Positions 1 through 8,071 of a stretch of DNA of 37,759 bases are shown one piece after another; position 1 is the stretch's first letter, and each line of letters starts with the position of its first letter. Under the pieces are notes generated by a model. The model saw only the letters and a program-made list of their open reading frames with translations, was not told the DNA's origin and did no database searches. The position numbers and the translations under genes were made by a program. The DNA is from Streptomyces harenosi (lineage in GTDB: Bacteria > Actinomycetota > Actinomycetes > Streptomycetales > Streptomycetaceae), in the NCBI RefSeq assembly GCF_011008945.1, contig NZ_WYCT01000029.1:1-37759 (forward strand). Direction: 5' to 3'.

Positions 1-216
1 GGGACGCGCGGGGCGGGGCCGCCCGGGACGCAGGGCGGGGCCCGCCCGTCCGCGCCGCGCGCGGGACGCGCCTCCCGGTCGGACGAGAGGCGGCGCGGTG
101 CCGTACCGCATCCGGGGGCGCGGACGGCGTCGCCGGGCGGAGGCCGGGGCGGGCGGGCGCCCTCCGCCGGACCCGACGCCCCGTCTCACCGGCCTTCCCC
201 CGCGCGCGGGGGCGCC
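1..216. other. GC-rich window edge without a gene
   Basis: No reading frame here looks like a real protein. The first 70 bases hold short G/C repeats: GGGACGCGC occurs at the very start and again near base 63, and GGGCGGGGCC-like stretches lie between. The only interpretable element is the hairpin at 197-212, which follows the gene ending at 217. The stretch is probably the spacer to the next gene outside the window. Confidence 0.5.
197..212 (-). terminator. Hairpin after the ABC-2-like membrane protein gene
   Basis: This is a perfect 16-bp palindrome, CCCCCGCG followed by CGCGGGGG, four bases past the stop codon of the leftward gene. There is no T-run, which is usual for Streptomyces terminators. 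A real hairpin must open a few central bases as loop, leaving about six G-C pairs. Confidence 0.5.
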
Positions 217-1287
217 TCACGGACCGGCGTGCGCCGGACGGCGTTCCCGGCTGCCGGGATGGCGGTGCCGCCAGATCCAGAAGACCGCGCTGGACAGCAG
301 CGCCCAGCCGGTCAGCACCAGGAAGGGGAAGGCGTGCTGGTGCCCCGGGAAGTACACCGCCGTGTGCTGGGCGTTGATCGAGGCGCCCGGCGGCAGCCAC
401 TGGCCGATCACTCCCAGCACCGAGGGCAGCAGCGGCCAGGACACCGCGCCGCCGGAGGAGGGGTTGCCCAGGAGCACCATCAGCCCCCACGTCGGCAGCA
501 TCGCCCAGCGCCCGACGAGGGTGTTGAACATGGTGAAGACCATGCCGCTGGCGAACATCGTGAACGCCAGGATCAGCCAGGACTCGACGAACGGCAGGTC
601 GAGCGCGCCCAGCAGCCAGTCCACCACCGCCGCGATGGCGAAGCCGCCGAGCAGCGCGTAGGCCAGCGTGAAGGCGATCCGTTCCAGCGGGGTGAGCGCC
701 CGCGCGTGCACGCTCAGCTGGATCGCCCCGACGAAGCCGATGATCACGGCGGCGAGGGAGATGTAGAAGATCGCCAGACCGCGCGGGTCCCCCTCCTGGA
801 GGGGTTTGATGTCCCGGACGGTCACCTCCACCCCCGTCTTCGCGCCCACGGCGGGCGCCGCCTCGGCCAGGACCTGGGCGACGGAGGCGCCGGACGCGCC
901 CGACAGGTCCACGAGGACCGAGCGGCCGTCCTCCCGCAGCTCCAGCAGGGCGAAGACCTCCTGCTCCTCGACGGCCCGCCGGGCGTCGGCGAGACGGCCG
1001 TAGGTCCGCACCTTCACCGAGGCGTTGAGCGCCTTCTCCAGCCCGGTCAGGAAGGCCCGGCCCGGCCCCTGCTCGAAGGAGCCGACCACCGCCGTCGGGA
1101 TGGAGCGCGGCGTCGGGTTCGCCATGGAGTACGTGTAGGAACCCGCGAAGAGACCGGCCGCGGCCGCCAGGATGAAGACCAGCACCACGGCCGGCAGGAA
1201 CGGGGACTCCTTGAACTGCGCCCACCGCTGCGCGGGCGTCGGCGGCCTGCGGTGCTCACCATGTGACGTCTCAGGCATCTCAGGCAT
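217..1287 (-). CDS. ABC-2/YhgE-like integral membrane protein
   Basis: This 356-aa protein has the layout of ABC-2-type permease-like proteins (YhgE/Pip or DUF3533-like). A cytoplasmic N-terminus is followed by one membrane helix at about residues 31-55, an extracytoplasmic domain to about 170, and a block of about five helices to residue 342. The C-terminus is short, basic and His/Arg-rich. The motif SYTYSMANPTPR just after the first helix is typical of these proteins, where a soluble domain sits between helix 1 and the rest. No ATPase partner is adjacent, so the substrate is unknown. The start chosen is the first of two close ATGs (1287 and 1278); neither has a strong ribosome-binding site. 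It lies downstream of dps on the same strand, but the dps terminator separates them, so it is probably transcribed on its own. Membrane topology is visible; family placement is fairly likely; function is not known. Confidence 0.75.
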   Translation of the reverse strand: MPEMPETSHGEHRRPPTPAQRWAQFKESPFLPAVVLVFILAAAAGLFAGSYTYSMANPTPRSIPTAVVGSFEQGPGRAFLTGLEKALNASVKVRTYGRLADARRAVEEQEVFALLELREDGRSVLVDLSGASGASVAQVLAEAAPAVGAKTGVEVTVRDIKPLQEGDPRGLAIFYISLAAVIIGFVGAIQLSVHARALTPLERIAFTLAYALLGGFAIAAVVDWLLGALDLPFVESWLILAFTMFASGMVFTMFNTLVGRWAMLPTWGLMVLLGNPSSGGAVSWPLLPSVLGVIGQWLPPGASINAQHTAVYFPGHQHAFPFLVLTGWALLSSAVFWIWRHRHPGSRERRPAHAGP

Positions 1288-1345
1288 CTCGCGCTCGTTC
1301 GCTCGTCCTGTTCCGGGGGCGCGGTCCCGCCGCCGTCGCGTGCTC

Positions 1346-1387
1346 CGGTGCCGTCCGGTGCCGTCCGGGTCGCACCGGACGGCACCG
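1346..1387 (-). terminator. Strong terminator of dps
   Basis: The arms at 1346-1360 and 1373-1387 are perfect 15-base reverse complements around a 12-base loop. The hairpin lies 10 bases beyond the dps stop codon. The left arm and loop also contain a 10-bp direct repeat (GGTGCCGTCC twice). There is no U-tract, as usual for this genus. Confidence 0.75.
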
Positions 1388-1396
1388 CGGCACGGG

Positions 1397-1993
1397 TCAG
1401 ACGCGCACCAGAGGGGTGTCGACGAGGTGCTCCGCGACGAACCACGCCTGCAGTTCGTTGGTGCGGACCACCTCGGAGACCAGCAGGTCGTTGGTGCCGT
1501 CGTCGCCCTGTTCCTGGGTGCGGGCGGCGGCGTCGTGACAGTCGGCCAGGATCAGCTCGTGCGCCTCCAGCAGTCGCGACAGCATGGCCGGCACCTCCTC
1601 GACCCCGTCCGGCGGGCGCGGCACGCCGGTGATCTCCGCGACATGCCGGGGATCGCCGACCGCCACACCGCCCAGGGTCTGGACGCGCTCCGCGATCGTG
1701 TCGACGAGCTGGAGCTGCTCGCCCGCGTGCTTGTCCAGCAGCAGGTGCAGTTGGTAGAACGTCGCCCCGCGCATCAGCCAGTGGTACTTCTTGTACAGGT
1801 CGTGCAGGATGCGGGTGTCCGCCAGCACCCTGTTGAGCCGCTGGCAGGAGTAGAGGCGGGCCTCCATGGACAGAGCCACGGGGAACTGCTTGACGGTGCC
1901 GAACTCCTGGATGACGCGGCCCCGTTGGTGCAGCCACGGCTGGCTGCCGTCCGGGCCCCGCTCCTCGGGCGTCGACTGGGGATCGGTGCTCAC
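1397..1993 (-). CDS. dps: Dps-family ferritin-like DNA-protection protein
   Basis: Dps proteins form 12-subunit shells that oxidise ferrous iron with peroxide and protect DNA in the cytoplasm. The 198-aa product keeps the whole inter-subunit ferroxidase set: His71, His83, Asp87, Asp98 and Glu102, spaced as in E. coli Dps (51/63/67/78/82). It also has the family signature around KYHWLMRG and DTIAERVQTLGG. An N-terminal tail of about 30 residues and a C-terminal extension go beyond the core fold, as in other actinobacterial Dps proteins. The start is GTG at 1993 because GGAAGGAG lies 7 bases upstream; the frame stays open far upstream but has no coding character there. The gene is monocistronic, with its own terminator at 1346-1387, and diverges from the oxidoreductase gene. 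I saw no clear stress-sigma promoter. Identification is firm; which Streptomyces Dps paralogue this is cannot be told from here. Confidence 0.93.
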   Translation of the reverse strand: MSTDPQSTPEERGPDGSQPWLHQRGRVIQEFGTVKQFPVALSMEARLYSCQRLNRVLADTRILHDLYKKYHWLMRGATFYQLHLLLDKHAGEQLQLVDTIAERVQTLGGVAVGDPRHVAEITGVPRPPDGVEEVPAMLSRLLEAHELILADCHDAAARTQEQGDDGTNDLLVSEVVRTNELQAWFVAEHLVDTPLVRV

Positions 1994-2167
1994 ACCTGAA
2001 CTCCTTCCACGGAGGGCCGAGGGGTGCCGGGAGCCGCGCACGTCCGGCACCGGCCCCCCGCGACAGTCGATCAGCAGCCCGGCCGCCCCGCAAACGCTGC
2101 GGCCCGAGTGAGGCACGGGCCGCGCACCGGCCGTGCTCCCGGCCGTGCCGGTGATCTTCCCCGGGGG

Positions 2168-2221
2168 TTGTCCGGACATCCCGGACGCCCCTAAGGTGCA
2201 GCGGGAGTGAAAGCGCTTTCT
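2168..2221 (+). promoter_or_regulatory. Promoter with LacI-type operator before the oxidoreductase
   Basis: A plausible sigma-70-type promoter reads TTGTCC (2168-2173), an 18-base spacer, then TAAGGT (2192-2197). About ten bases further on is the perfect palindrome GAAAGCGCTTTC (2209-2220), inside TGAAAGCGCTTTCT. The NNNAGCGCTNNN core is the hallmark of LacI/GalR-family operators. Placed at about +5 to +18 it would block transcription. No LacI-family gene is in the window. Confidence 0.7.
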
Positions 2222-2257
2222 GGCCGCGCTGTCCACCGTATGTCCGAGGAGCACCGC

Positions 2258-3382
2258 ATGGCCCGCACGTCCCCGGCCCCCGCCCGCCGCCGCGTCGCCG
2301 TCGTCGGCACCGGCGCCATCGTCGCCGGCGGCCATCTGCCCGCGCTCAGGGCGCACGCCGACCGCGCCGAGCTGGTCGCCGCCGTCGACGTGGACGCGGA
2401 CCGGCTGGCCGCCTTCCGGGAGCTGGCGGGCGCGGACGTCGCCGGATACACGTTGCTGGACGACATGCTCGACGCCGAACGCCCCGACCTCGTCCTCATC
2501 GGCACGCCGCCGTCGCTGCACCGGGAGCAGACGGTGGCCGCCCTCAAGGCGGGCGCCTGGGTGCTCTGCGAGAAGCCGCTGTGCCTGTCCCTGGCCGCGT
2601 ACGACGACATCGCGGCGGCCGAGGAGGCGTCCGGCGGCTACGCCTCCGTGGTCCTCCAGCACCGCTACGGCTCCGGCGCCGTCCACGCCCGCGGCCTGAT
2701 CGCCCGCGGCGAACTCGGCGCCCCCCTGGTCGCGCACTGCCAGACCACCTGGCACCGCGACGCCGCCTACTACGAGGTGCCCTGGCGCGGGCGGTGGGCC
2801 ACCGAGGGCGGCGGGCCGACCATGGGGCACGGCATCCACCAGTACGACCTGCTGCTGCACCTGCTCGGACCCTGGGAGGAGGTCCGGGCGATGGCCGCGC
2901 GCCTGGTCCACGACACCGAGAGCGAGGACGTCTCCACGGCGCTGGTGCGGTTCGCGAACGGCGCCCTGGCCACCGTCGTCAACAGCGTCCTCTCCCCGGA
3001 CGAGGTGAGCCGCGTCCGCGTGGACTGCGCCGACGCCACGGTGGAACTGACCCACCTGTACGGCCACCGCAACGACGACTGGGTCTACACTCCGGCCCCG
3101 CACGTGGCCCCCGGGCGCGCCGCCGCCTGGCGCACCCCGGCCGCCGACGTGCCCAGCTCCCACACCGCCCAGCTCGGCGCCCTCCTCGACGCCCACGACC
3201 GCGGCGTACGGCCCCCCGGCAGCGGCACCGACGCCCGGGCCACCCTGGAATTCGCCGCCGCCCTGTACAAGGCGGCCTTCACCGGCCGCCCGGTGCGCGC
3301 CGGCGAGATCGTCCCCGGCGACCCGTACTACGCCGCCATGCACGGCGGCCACCCCGACTGGGCACCGAAGGAGCGCGCATGA
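2258..3382 (+). CDS. Gfo/Idh/MocA-family oxidoreductase
   Basis: This is a 374-aa NAD(P)-dependent sugar or cyclitol dehydrogenase-like enzyme of the cytoplasm. The N-terminal Rossmann fold begins RRRVAVVGTGAIVAGGHLPAL, with the dinucleotide loop near residues 17-24. The family motif EKP is present in WVLCEKPLCLS, with the likely catalytic Lys at 106. The C-terminal half is the usual Gfo/Idh alpha/beta substrate domain, with GHGIHQYDLLLHLLG providing the conserved HxxD-type pair. The start is ATG 2258, which has AGGAG seven bases upstream; two earlier in-frame starts (2207, 2240) lack such a site, and 2207 lies inside the operator. Its stop overlaps the start of the PmoA-family gene in ATGA, so the two are translationally coupled. 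LacI-type control is likely from the operator at 2209-2220. The substrate cannot be read from the sequence; a carbohydrate is likely from the family and the regulator type. Confidence 0.9.
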   Translation: MARTSPAPARRRVAVVGTGAIVAGGHLPALRAHADRAELVAAVDVDADRLAAFRELAGADVAGYTLLDDMLDAERPDLVLIGTPPSLHREQTVAALKAGAWVLCEKPLCLSLAAYDDIAAAEEASGGYASVVLQHRYGSGAVHARGLIARGELGAPLVAHCQTTWHRDAAYYEVPWRGRWATEGGGPTMGHGIHQYDLLLHLLGPWEEVRAMAARLVHDTESEDVSTALVRFANGALATVVNSVLSPDEVSRVRVDCADATVELTHLYGHRNDDWVYTPAPHVAPGRAAAWRTPAADVPSSHTAQLGALLDAHDRGVRPPGSGTDARATLEFAAALYKAAFTGRPVRAGEIVPGDPYYAAMHGGHPDWAPKERA

Positions 3383-4299
3383 ACCTCCGCGTCGGCCACG
3401 AGCACGGCGACCACGTCTCGGTCACCGCGGCGGGCGGCACCGAGATCCTGCGGTACGTCTACCGCCCCGACCCCGACCCCTTCGAGTCGCGCAAGCCCTA
3501 CGCCCACCCGGTGCGCACCCTGGCCGGGCGTACCGTCACCGGCTACCGCCCCAGCGACCACCGCTGGCACAAGGGTCTGCAGATGACGGCCAGCCACCTC
3601 TCCGGCCAGAACTTCTGGGGCGGCAACTCCTACGTCCACGGCCGGGGTTACCTGGCCCTGCCCGAACGCGTCGGCTCCATGCGCCACGACGGCTTCTCCG
3701 CCTTCACGGTCGAGGACGGCCGCCTCGCCCTCACCGAGGACCTCACCTGGGTGGCGCACCACGGGGAGGAGTGGGCCCGCGAGGCGCGCGGCCTCACCGT
3801 CCACTCGGTCGACGAAAAGGCCGGGGCCTGGGCCCTGGACTGGTCGATCCACCTCACCAACCTCCGCGCCGAGCCCCTGGCCTTCGGCTCCCCGACCACC
3901 GCCGGGCGCGAGATGGCCGGCTACACCGGCCTGCACTGGCGCGGACCCCGCGACTTCACCGGCGGCACCGTGTTCGCCCCCGGCGCGGACGCCGGGGACC
4001 TCATGGGCACCCAGGGTCCCTGGCTCGCCTTCACCGCCGAGCACGACGAGGCCGACGCGCACTCCACCCTCGTCTTCGCGCACGCGCCCGAGAACCTGGA
4101 CGGCGCACGCGCGATCCACCCGTCCCACTGGTTCGTGCGCGCCGAGCCGGTCCCCACGGTCGCCTTCTCCTGGGCCTTCTTCGAGGAGTTCGAGCTGCCG
4201 CCCGGCCAGTCGTTCGCCTTCCGCTACCGCCTCGTCGTCGCCGACGGAGCCTGGGACCGCGACCGCGTCGCCGCCCACCTGGCGGGCCTGCCCTGGTGA
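3379..4299 (+). CDS. PmoA-family (DUF6807-like) protein
   Basis: This is a 306-aa soluble protein with no signal peptide or membrane segment. It matches the PmoA family named after a mis-annotated methane oxygenase subunit; members are beta-rich and usually sit beside Gfo/Idh dehydrogenases in sugar-use loci. Recognisable stretches are DHRWHKGLQMTASHLSGQNFWGGNSYV near residue 55 and GYTGLHWRGPRDFTGG near residue 180. Conserved His, Trp and Asn residues in the first could form a sugar or metal site, though this is not established. The ATG at 3379 overlaps the upstream stop (ATGA), so its expression depends on the dehydrogenase. Joint action on a carbohydrate derivative is an inference from the pairing. 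No real link to methane oxidation is implied. Its end faces the PAP2 gene across a possible shared hairpin. Confidence 0.8.
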   Translation: MNLRVGHEHGDHVSVTAAGGTEILRYVYRPDPDPFESRKPYAHPVRTLAGRTVTGYRPSDHRWHKGLQMTASHLSGQNFWGGNSYVHGRGYLALPERVGSMRHDGFSAFTVEDGRLALTEDLTWVAHHGEEWAREARGLTVHSVDEKAGAWALDWSIHLTNLRAEPLAFGSPTTAGREMAGYTGLHWRGPRDFTGGTVFAPGADAGDLMGTQGPWLAFTAEHDEADAHSTLVFAHAPENLDGARAIHPSHWFVRAEPVPTVAFSWAFFEEFELPPGQSFAFRYRLVVADGAWDRDRVAAHLAGLPW

Positions 4300-4300
4300 A

Positions 4301-4340
4301 CGGCGCCCCCGGGCCCGTACTCCGGCCTGGGGGCACGCCG
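4301..4340. terminator. Possible bidirectional terminator
   Basis: The arms CGGC-GCCCCC (4301-4310) and GGGGGC-ac-GCCG (4329-4340) can pair with a two-base bulge, leaving an 18-base loop that is itself GC-rich. It lies between the convergent PmoA-family and PAP2 genes. The imperfect stem makes this a moderate call. Confidence 0.4.
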
Positions 4341-4359
4341 GCCGTCCGTGCCCGGGCGT

Positions 4360-4992
4360 CTACGAGCGGGCCGCCGCCGACGACACGGCCAGCGCGACGG
4401 CGGCGCTCGCGATGCCCAGCACGGCTCCCGCGGCCACGTCGCCCGGATAGTGCACGCCGGTGTGGACGCGGGAGTACCCGACGGCGCTCGCCAGCACCCC
4501 GAGCGGTACCGCCGCCCCCGGCAGGACGACTCCGACGGCGACGGCGAACGCCACCGCCGAGGCCGTGTGGCCGGAGGGGAACGACGCCGACGCGGGCATC
4601 GGCACATGCCGGTCCACGGTGACCCGGGCCGCCTCCCGGTCGGGCCGGGCCCTGCGCACCAGGCGCTTGCCGAGCAGGTCGGCCGAGGCCGAGGCCACGG
4701 CGACGGCGCCCACCCCGGCCAGCGCCGCCCTGCGGGGCCGGGGACCGCCGGCGGCGAGGGCCGCGGCGATGGCCAGCCAGATCCTGGAGTGGTCGGCGGC
4801 GTGCGACAGCCGCCGCAGGGCCCGGTCCAGCGTCGGCGTGGGGGTCGCGGCCACCGCGGCGTACAGGGCGCCGTCCACGGCCCGCAGATCGCCGAGCACC
4901 GCGGCCGGACCCCTCCGGCGGGCAGGCACGGGACCGGCCGCGGGGGCGAGCGGGCCGGTCGTGCCGCCGTCGGCGTCGGTCGGTTCGGTCAT
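4360..4992 (-). CDS. PAP2-family membrane phosphatase
   Basis: This 210-aa protein carries all three motifs of the PAP2 acid phosphatase superfamily: KxxxxxxRP (Lys109, Arg116, Pro117), PSGH (139-142) and SRxxxxxHxxxD (Ser174, Arg175, His181, Asp185). Members dephosphorylate lipid phosphates such as phosphatidate or isoprenyl diphosphates at the membrane. Hydrophobic stretches at about 71-82, 90-107, 143-165 and 186-205 fit a multi-pass protein. The first 30 residues are polar and Pro/Ala-rich. The start is ATG 4992, preceded by GGAAGGAA; upstream in-frame sequence is low-complexity and unlikely to be coding. It stands alone between convergent and tandem neighbours. The substrate is unknown; bacitracin-type undecaprenyl-diphosphate phosphatase activity is one option, phosphatidylglycerophosphate another. 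Confidence 0.88.
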   Translation of the reverse strand: MTEPTDADGGTTGPLAPAAGPVPARRRGPAAVLGDLRAVDGALYAAVAATPTPTLDRALRRLSHAADHSRIWLAIAAALAAGGPRPRRAALAGVGAVAVASASADLLGKRLVRRARPDREAARVTVDRHVPMPASASFPSGHTASAVAFAVAVGVVLPGAAVPLGVLASAVGYSRVHTGVHYPGDVAAGAVLGIASAAVALAVSSAAARS

Positions 4993-5129
4993 GGGTTCCT
5001 TCCCGGGGCGGACGGGACGGACCGGTGCGGGGAAGCGGCGGGCGGGGTCGGTGCGGCGCCCCACCGCCCCGCGGTCCGTCGCCGCACCAGCCTGGTCCCC
5101 GCCCGCCTCGCCCGCCGCCCGGCACACCC

Positions 5130-5151
5130 GTCCGGGCGACGTCCGGGCGAC
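5130..5151. repeat. 11-bp tandem duplication
   Basis: GTCCGGGCGAC occurs twice back to back (5130-5140 and 5141-5151) in the spacer upstream of the PAP2 gene. It may be simple slippage; no function is apparent. Confidence 0.7.
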
Positions 5152-5210
5152 GGGCCTGCCCTTGCCCGGCGGCGTCCGGCCGCGCGGCCCACGGACGCCT
5201 CGCCTTCGTA

Positions 5211-5246
5211 CCGGCCCGTCCGGCCCGTCCGGCCCGTCCGACTCGT
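5211..5246. repeat. 9-bp tandem repeat
   Basis: CCGGCCCGT is repeated three times exactly from 5211 to 5237, followed by the degenerate copy CCGACTCGT and further partial copies. It lies in non-coding DNA between the PAP2 and copA genes. Confidence 0.75.
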
Positions 5247-5315
5247 CGGCTCGTCCGGCCCGGCCCGCCGGTCCCGCCGTCACTCCCCGCACCCCGTGCC
5301 TGCGCCCATGACGCG

Positions 5316-5353
5316 CCGTCACCCGGCTCCCCGTCGGGGACACCGGGTGACGG
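5316..5353 (-). terminator. Terminator of copA
   Basis: The arms CCGTCACCCGG (5316-5326) and CCGGGTGACGG (5343-5353) are perfect 11-base reverse complements. The 16 bases between them contain a second pairing, TCCCC-gtc-GGGGA, so the hairpin extends upward. It starts 15 bases past the copA stop codon. Confidence 0.75.
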
Positions 5354-5367
5354 CGGGTGCGGGGCGG

Positions 5368-7629
5368 TCAGTCCGCGGCCCGGAAGGAGCGCAGGCGCAG
5401 GGAGTTGCCGACCACGAAGACCGAGGAGAAGGCCATGGCCGCCCCGGCGATCATCGGGTTGAGCAGGCCGGCCGCCGCGAGCGGCAGCGCGGCCACGTTG
5501 TAGGCGAAGGCCCAGAAGAGGTTGGACCGGATGGTGCCGAGGGTGCGGCGGGCGAGCCGGATGGCGTCCGCCGCCGAGCGCAGGTCGCCCCGTACGAGGG
5601 TCAGGTCGCCCGCCTCGATCGCGGCGTCCGTGCCGGTGCCCATCGCCAGCCCCAGGTCCGCCTGGGCGAGCGCCGCCGCGTCGTTGACGCCGTCGCCGAC
5701 CATCGCCACCGCACGCCCCTCGCCCTGGAGCCGCTTGACGACGTCGACCTTGTCCTGCGGCAGCACCTCGGCGATCACGTCGTCGGGCGCGATGCCCACC
5801 TCGCGGGCCACCGAGCGGGCCACCGCCTCGTTGTCACCGGTCAGCAGGATCGGCGTCAGACCGAGGGCGCGCAGCCGCCGGATCGCCTCCGCGCTGGTGT
5901 CCTTCACGGCGTCGGCGACCTCCAGGACCGCCCGCGCCTCGCCGTCCCACGCGACGGCGACCGCCGTACGGCCGGCCTCCTCGGCGGCGTCCTTGGCCCG
6001 CGCAAGCTCCGCGGGCAGCTCCATGGCCCACTCCCGCAGCAGCCGCTCCCGGCCCACGAGCACCGCGTGGCCGTCGACGACGCCCTGCACACCGAGCCCG
6101 GGCACGTTGGCGAAGTCCTCCGGCGCCGGCAGCGAGCCGAGCTTGCGCAGCGCCCCGTCCGCGACGGCCCGCGCGATCGGGTGCTCGGAGGCGTGCTCCA
6201 GCGCGCCCGCCAGCCGCAGGACGTCCGGCTCGTCGACGCCGTCCGCGGTGTGCACGCCGAGCAGGGTCATGCGGCCGGTGGTGACGGTGCCGGTCTTGTC
6301 CAGGACGACGGTGTCGACGCGGCGGGTGGACTCCAGGACCTCCGGGCCCTTGATGAGGATGCCGAGCTGCGCCCCGCGGCCGGTGCCGACCATCAGCGCG
6401 GTCGGCGTGGCCAGGCCCAGCGCGCACGGGCAGGCGATGATCAGCACCGCGACGGCGGCGGTGAAGGCGGCGGCCACCCCCGCACCGTTGCCGAGCCAGA
6501 AGCCGAGCGTGGCCAGCGCCAGGCCGATCACGACCGGCACGAAGACCGCGGAGATCCGGTCCGCGAGCCGCTGGGCCGCGGCCTTGCCGTTCTGCGCGTC
6601 CTCCACCATCCGGGCCATCCGGGCGAGCTGGGTGTCGGCCCCGACCCGGGTGGCCTCCACCACCAGCCGTCCCCCGGCGTTGACCGTGGCGCCGGTGACC
6701 GGATCCCCGGCGGCGACCTCCACCGGCACCGACTCGCCGGTCAGCATGGAGGCGTCCACGGCGGACGTCCCCTCGACGACCACGCCGTCGGTCGCGATCT
6801 TCTCGCCGGGACGCACCAGGAAGCGGTCGCCGGCCTTCAGCTCGGCCACCGGCACGGTCCGTTCGCGGCCGTCGGGCCCCAGCAGCGTCACGTCCTTCGC
6901 GCCCAGCTCCAGCAGCGCCCGCAGCGCCGCGCCCGCCTTCCGCTTGGACCGGGCCTCGAAGTAGCGGCCGGCCAGGATGAAGGCGGTCACCCCGGCCGCG
7001 GCCTCCAGGTAGATGTTCCCGGCGCCGTCGGTGCGGGCGATGGTCAGCTCGAAGGGGTGGGTCATGCCCGGTGTGCCCGCGGTACCGAAGAACAGGGCCC
7101 ACAGCGACCACAGGAACGCGGCCGAGGTGCCGACCGAGATCAGCGTGTCCATGGTGGCCGCGCCGTGCCGCGCGTTGGTGAACGCGGCCCGGTGGAAGGG
7201 CCAGGCGGCGTACGTCACGACGGGGGCCGCCAGGGTCAGGGACAGCCACTGCCAGTACTCGAACTGCAGCGCGGGGACCATGGCCATCGCGATGACGGGC
7301 ACGGCCAGCGCCACGGCCGTCACCAGCCGCTGCCGCAGCGGCCGCAGCTCGTCGCCGCCGTCCGGCTCGCCGCCCGCGGGCGCGGCCTCGGCGGGCGGCG
7401 CGGGCTCCCGCGCCGTGTACCCGGTCGCCTCGACGGTGGCGATGAGGTCCTGGACGGACACGTCACCGCCGTAGCTCACCCGGGCCTTCTCGGTGGCGTA
7501 GTTGACGGTGGCGGTGACGCCGTCCATGCGGTTGAGCTTCTTCTCGATGCGGGCCGCGCAGGAGGCGCAGGTCATGCCTCCGATGGCGAGCTCCACCTCG
7601 GTTGTGGCATCGGTCGTACGGGTGGTCAT
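5368..7629 (-). CDS. copA: Copper-exporting P1B-type ATPase
   Basis: CopA pumps cytoplasmic Cu(I) across the membrane using ATP. The 753-aa protein has one N-terminal heavy-metal-binding domain with GMTCASC (Cys21, Cys24), the transmembrane metal site CPC at 400-402, the phosphorylation motif DKTGT (Asp444), the SEHPIARA motif of the nucleotide domain, and the hinge GDGVND at about 645-650. MxxSS-type and Asn/Tyr residues in the last helices ([27 protein letters not shown]) fit the Cu(I) subgroup (P1B-1). The order HMA, six N-terminal helices, CPC helix, ATP domain and two final helices is standard. ATG 7629 has AGGAG ten bases upstream. It is cotranscribed behind copZ, but a strong hairpin lies between them. 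Probably CsoR-controlled from the copZ promoter. Silver transport is also possible; identification as a Cu/Ag exporter is firm. Confidence 0.96.
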   Translation of the reverse strand: MTTRTTDATTEVELAIGGMTCASCAARIEKKLNRMDGVTATVNYATEKARVSYGGDVSVQDLIATVEATGYTAREPAPPAEAAPAGGEPDGGDELRPLRQRLVTAVALAVPVIAMAMVPALQFEYWQWLSLTLAAPVVTYAAWPFHRAAFTNARHGAATMDTLISVGTSAAFLWSLWALFFGTAGTPGMTHPFELTIARTDGAGNIYLEAAAGVTAFILAGRYFEARSKRKAGAALRALLELGAKDVTLLGPDGRERTVPVAELKAGDRFLVRPGEKIATDGVVVEGTSAVDASMLTGESVPVEVAAGDPVTGATVNAGGRLVVEATRVGADTQLARMARMVEDAQNGKAAAQRLADRISAVFVPVVIGLALATLGFWLGNGAGVAAAFTAAVAVLIIACPCALGLATPTALMVGTGRGAQLGILIKGPEVLESTRRVDTVVLDKTGTVTTGRMTLLGVHTADGVDEPDVLRLAGALEHASEHPIARAVADGALRKLGSLPAPEDFANVPGLGVQGVVDGHAVLVGRERLLREWAMELPAELARAKDAAEEAGRTAVAVAWDGEARAVLEVADAVKDTSAEAIRRLRALGLTPILLTGDNEAVARSVAREVGIAPDDVIAEVLPQDKVDVVKRLQGEGRAVAMVGDGVNDAAALAQADLGLAMGTGTDAAIEAGDLTLVRGDLRSAADAIRLARRTLGTIRSNLFWAFAYNVAALPLAAAGLLNPMIAGAAMAFSSVFVVGNSLRLRSFRAAD

Positions 7630-7660
7630 GGCTGCTCCTCATACGGGTCGTACGGGGCTC

Positions 7661-7692
7661 CGGCCGGGGCCCGGGACGCCGGGCCCCGGCCG
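7661..7692 (-). terminator. Strong hairpin between copZ and copA
   Basis: Two perfectly complementary arms, 7661-7674 and 7679-7692 (14 bp, core GGCCGGGGCCCGG), surround a 4-base loop GACG. It lies 20 bases past the copZ stop and 31 bases before copA. Such a stem could end part of the transcripts or protect the 3' end of a short copZ message, so that more CopZ than CopA is made. Partial termination is inferred. Confidence 0.7.
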
Positions 7693-7712
7693 TGCGGGGG
7701 AGTGCGGCGGGG

Positions 7713-8000
7713 TCAGACGCGGCCGGTCAGCTCGTAGCCGGCCTCGTCGACCACCCCGGCGATCAGGGCGTCGTCCGGCTCGGCGGCGCTGGTCACGGTG
7801 ACCCGGCCGGCGGCGACGTCGACCTCGACGCCGGTGACGCCGTCCAGCTCGCCGATCACCTTGGTGAGCGTCGCCTTGCAGTGACCGCAGCTCATCCCGG
7901 AAACGGCGTAGGCGGTGGTGACGGGCTCCGCGGTGGCGGTGGCGGCAGCACCGACGCCGGTGGAGCAGTTGCCGTCGGGGGAGCAGCAGGACGAGGACAT
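7713..8000 (-). CDS. copZ: Copper chaperone with N-terminal Cys extension
   Basis: This 95-aa protein is a single heavy-metal-associated domain with the ferredoxin-like fold. The Cu(I) site GMSCGHC uses Cys38 and Cys41. CopZ proteins hand Cu(I) to the CopA pump and, in many species, to the regulator CsoR. The domain occupies about residues 28-95. The first 27 residues are an extension holding three more Cys in CCSPDGNC (Cys5, Cys6, Cys12), followed by an Ala/Thr linker; typical CopZ proteins of about 68 residues lack it. The start is ATG 8000, with AGGAGG seven bases upstream. It is the first gene of the leftward copZ-copA unit, transcribed from a promoter containing a CsoR-like palindrome. 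Identification is firm; the role of the extension is unknown. Confidence 0.93.
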   Translation of the reverse strand: MSSSCCSPDGNCSTGVGAAATATAEPVTTAYAVSGMSCGHCKATLTKVIGELDGVTGVEVDVAAGRVTVTSAAEPDDALIAGVVDEAGYELTGRV

Positions 8001-8071
8001 GCGGGCCTCCTGTGAGGGTTGCGCGGATGCGGAGCGGATACCCGGCGGGGGTACCCGGCTGACGAGGTCCA

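Larger units (their letters stand above)
4993..5367. other. Non-coding spacer with short tandem repeats
   Basis: This 375-base gap separates the PAP2 gene from copA. It holds the copA terminator (5316-5353), an 11-bp tandem duplication (5130-5151) and a 9-bp tandem repeat (5211-5246). No convincing gene or promoter is visible, although the PAP2 promoter must lie in the left half. Confidence 0.6.

Noticed and set aside
1994..3352. Long upstream extension of the dps frame
   Set aside because: The extension runs antisense to the oxidoreductase gene and is Gly/Val/Arg-rich; the GTG at 1993 has a good ribosome-binding site and starts the recognisable protein.
3379..4299. A methane monooxygenase subunit, as the family name PmoA suggests
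   Set aside because: The protein is soluble and unrelated to particulate methane monooxygenase; the name is historical, and the context is sugar metabolism.
4348..7737. A very long open frame on the plus strand opposite copA
   Set aside because: It is a by-product of extreme third-position GC in copA: the product is Gly/Arg/His-rich with no domain, and all CopA motifs are on the other strand.
8046..8057. A third CsoR-like site in the copZ leader (GGGGGTACCCGG)
   Set aside because: It contains only one TACCCC-type half and lacks the 3-base-centred second arm shared by the two good operators.
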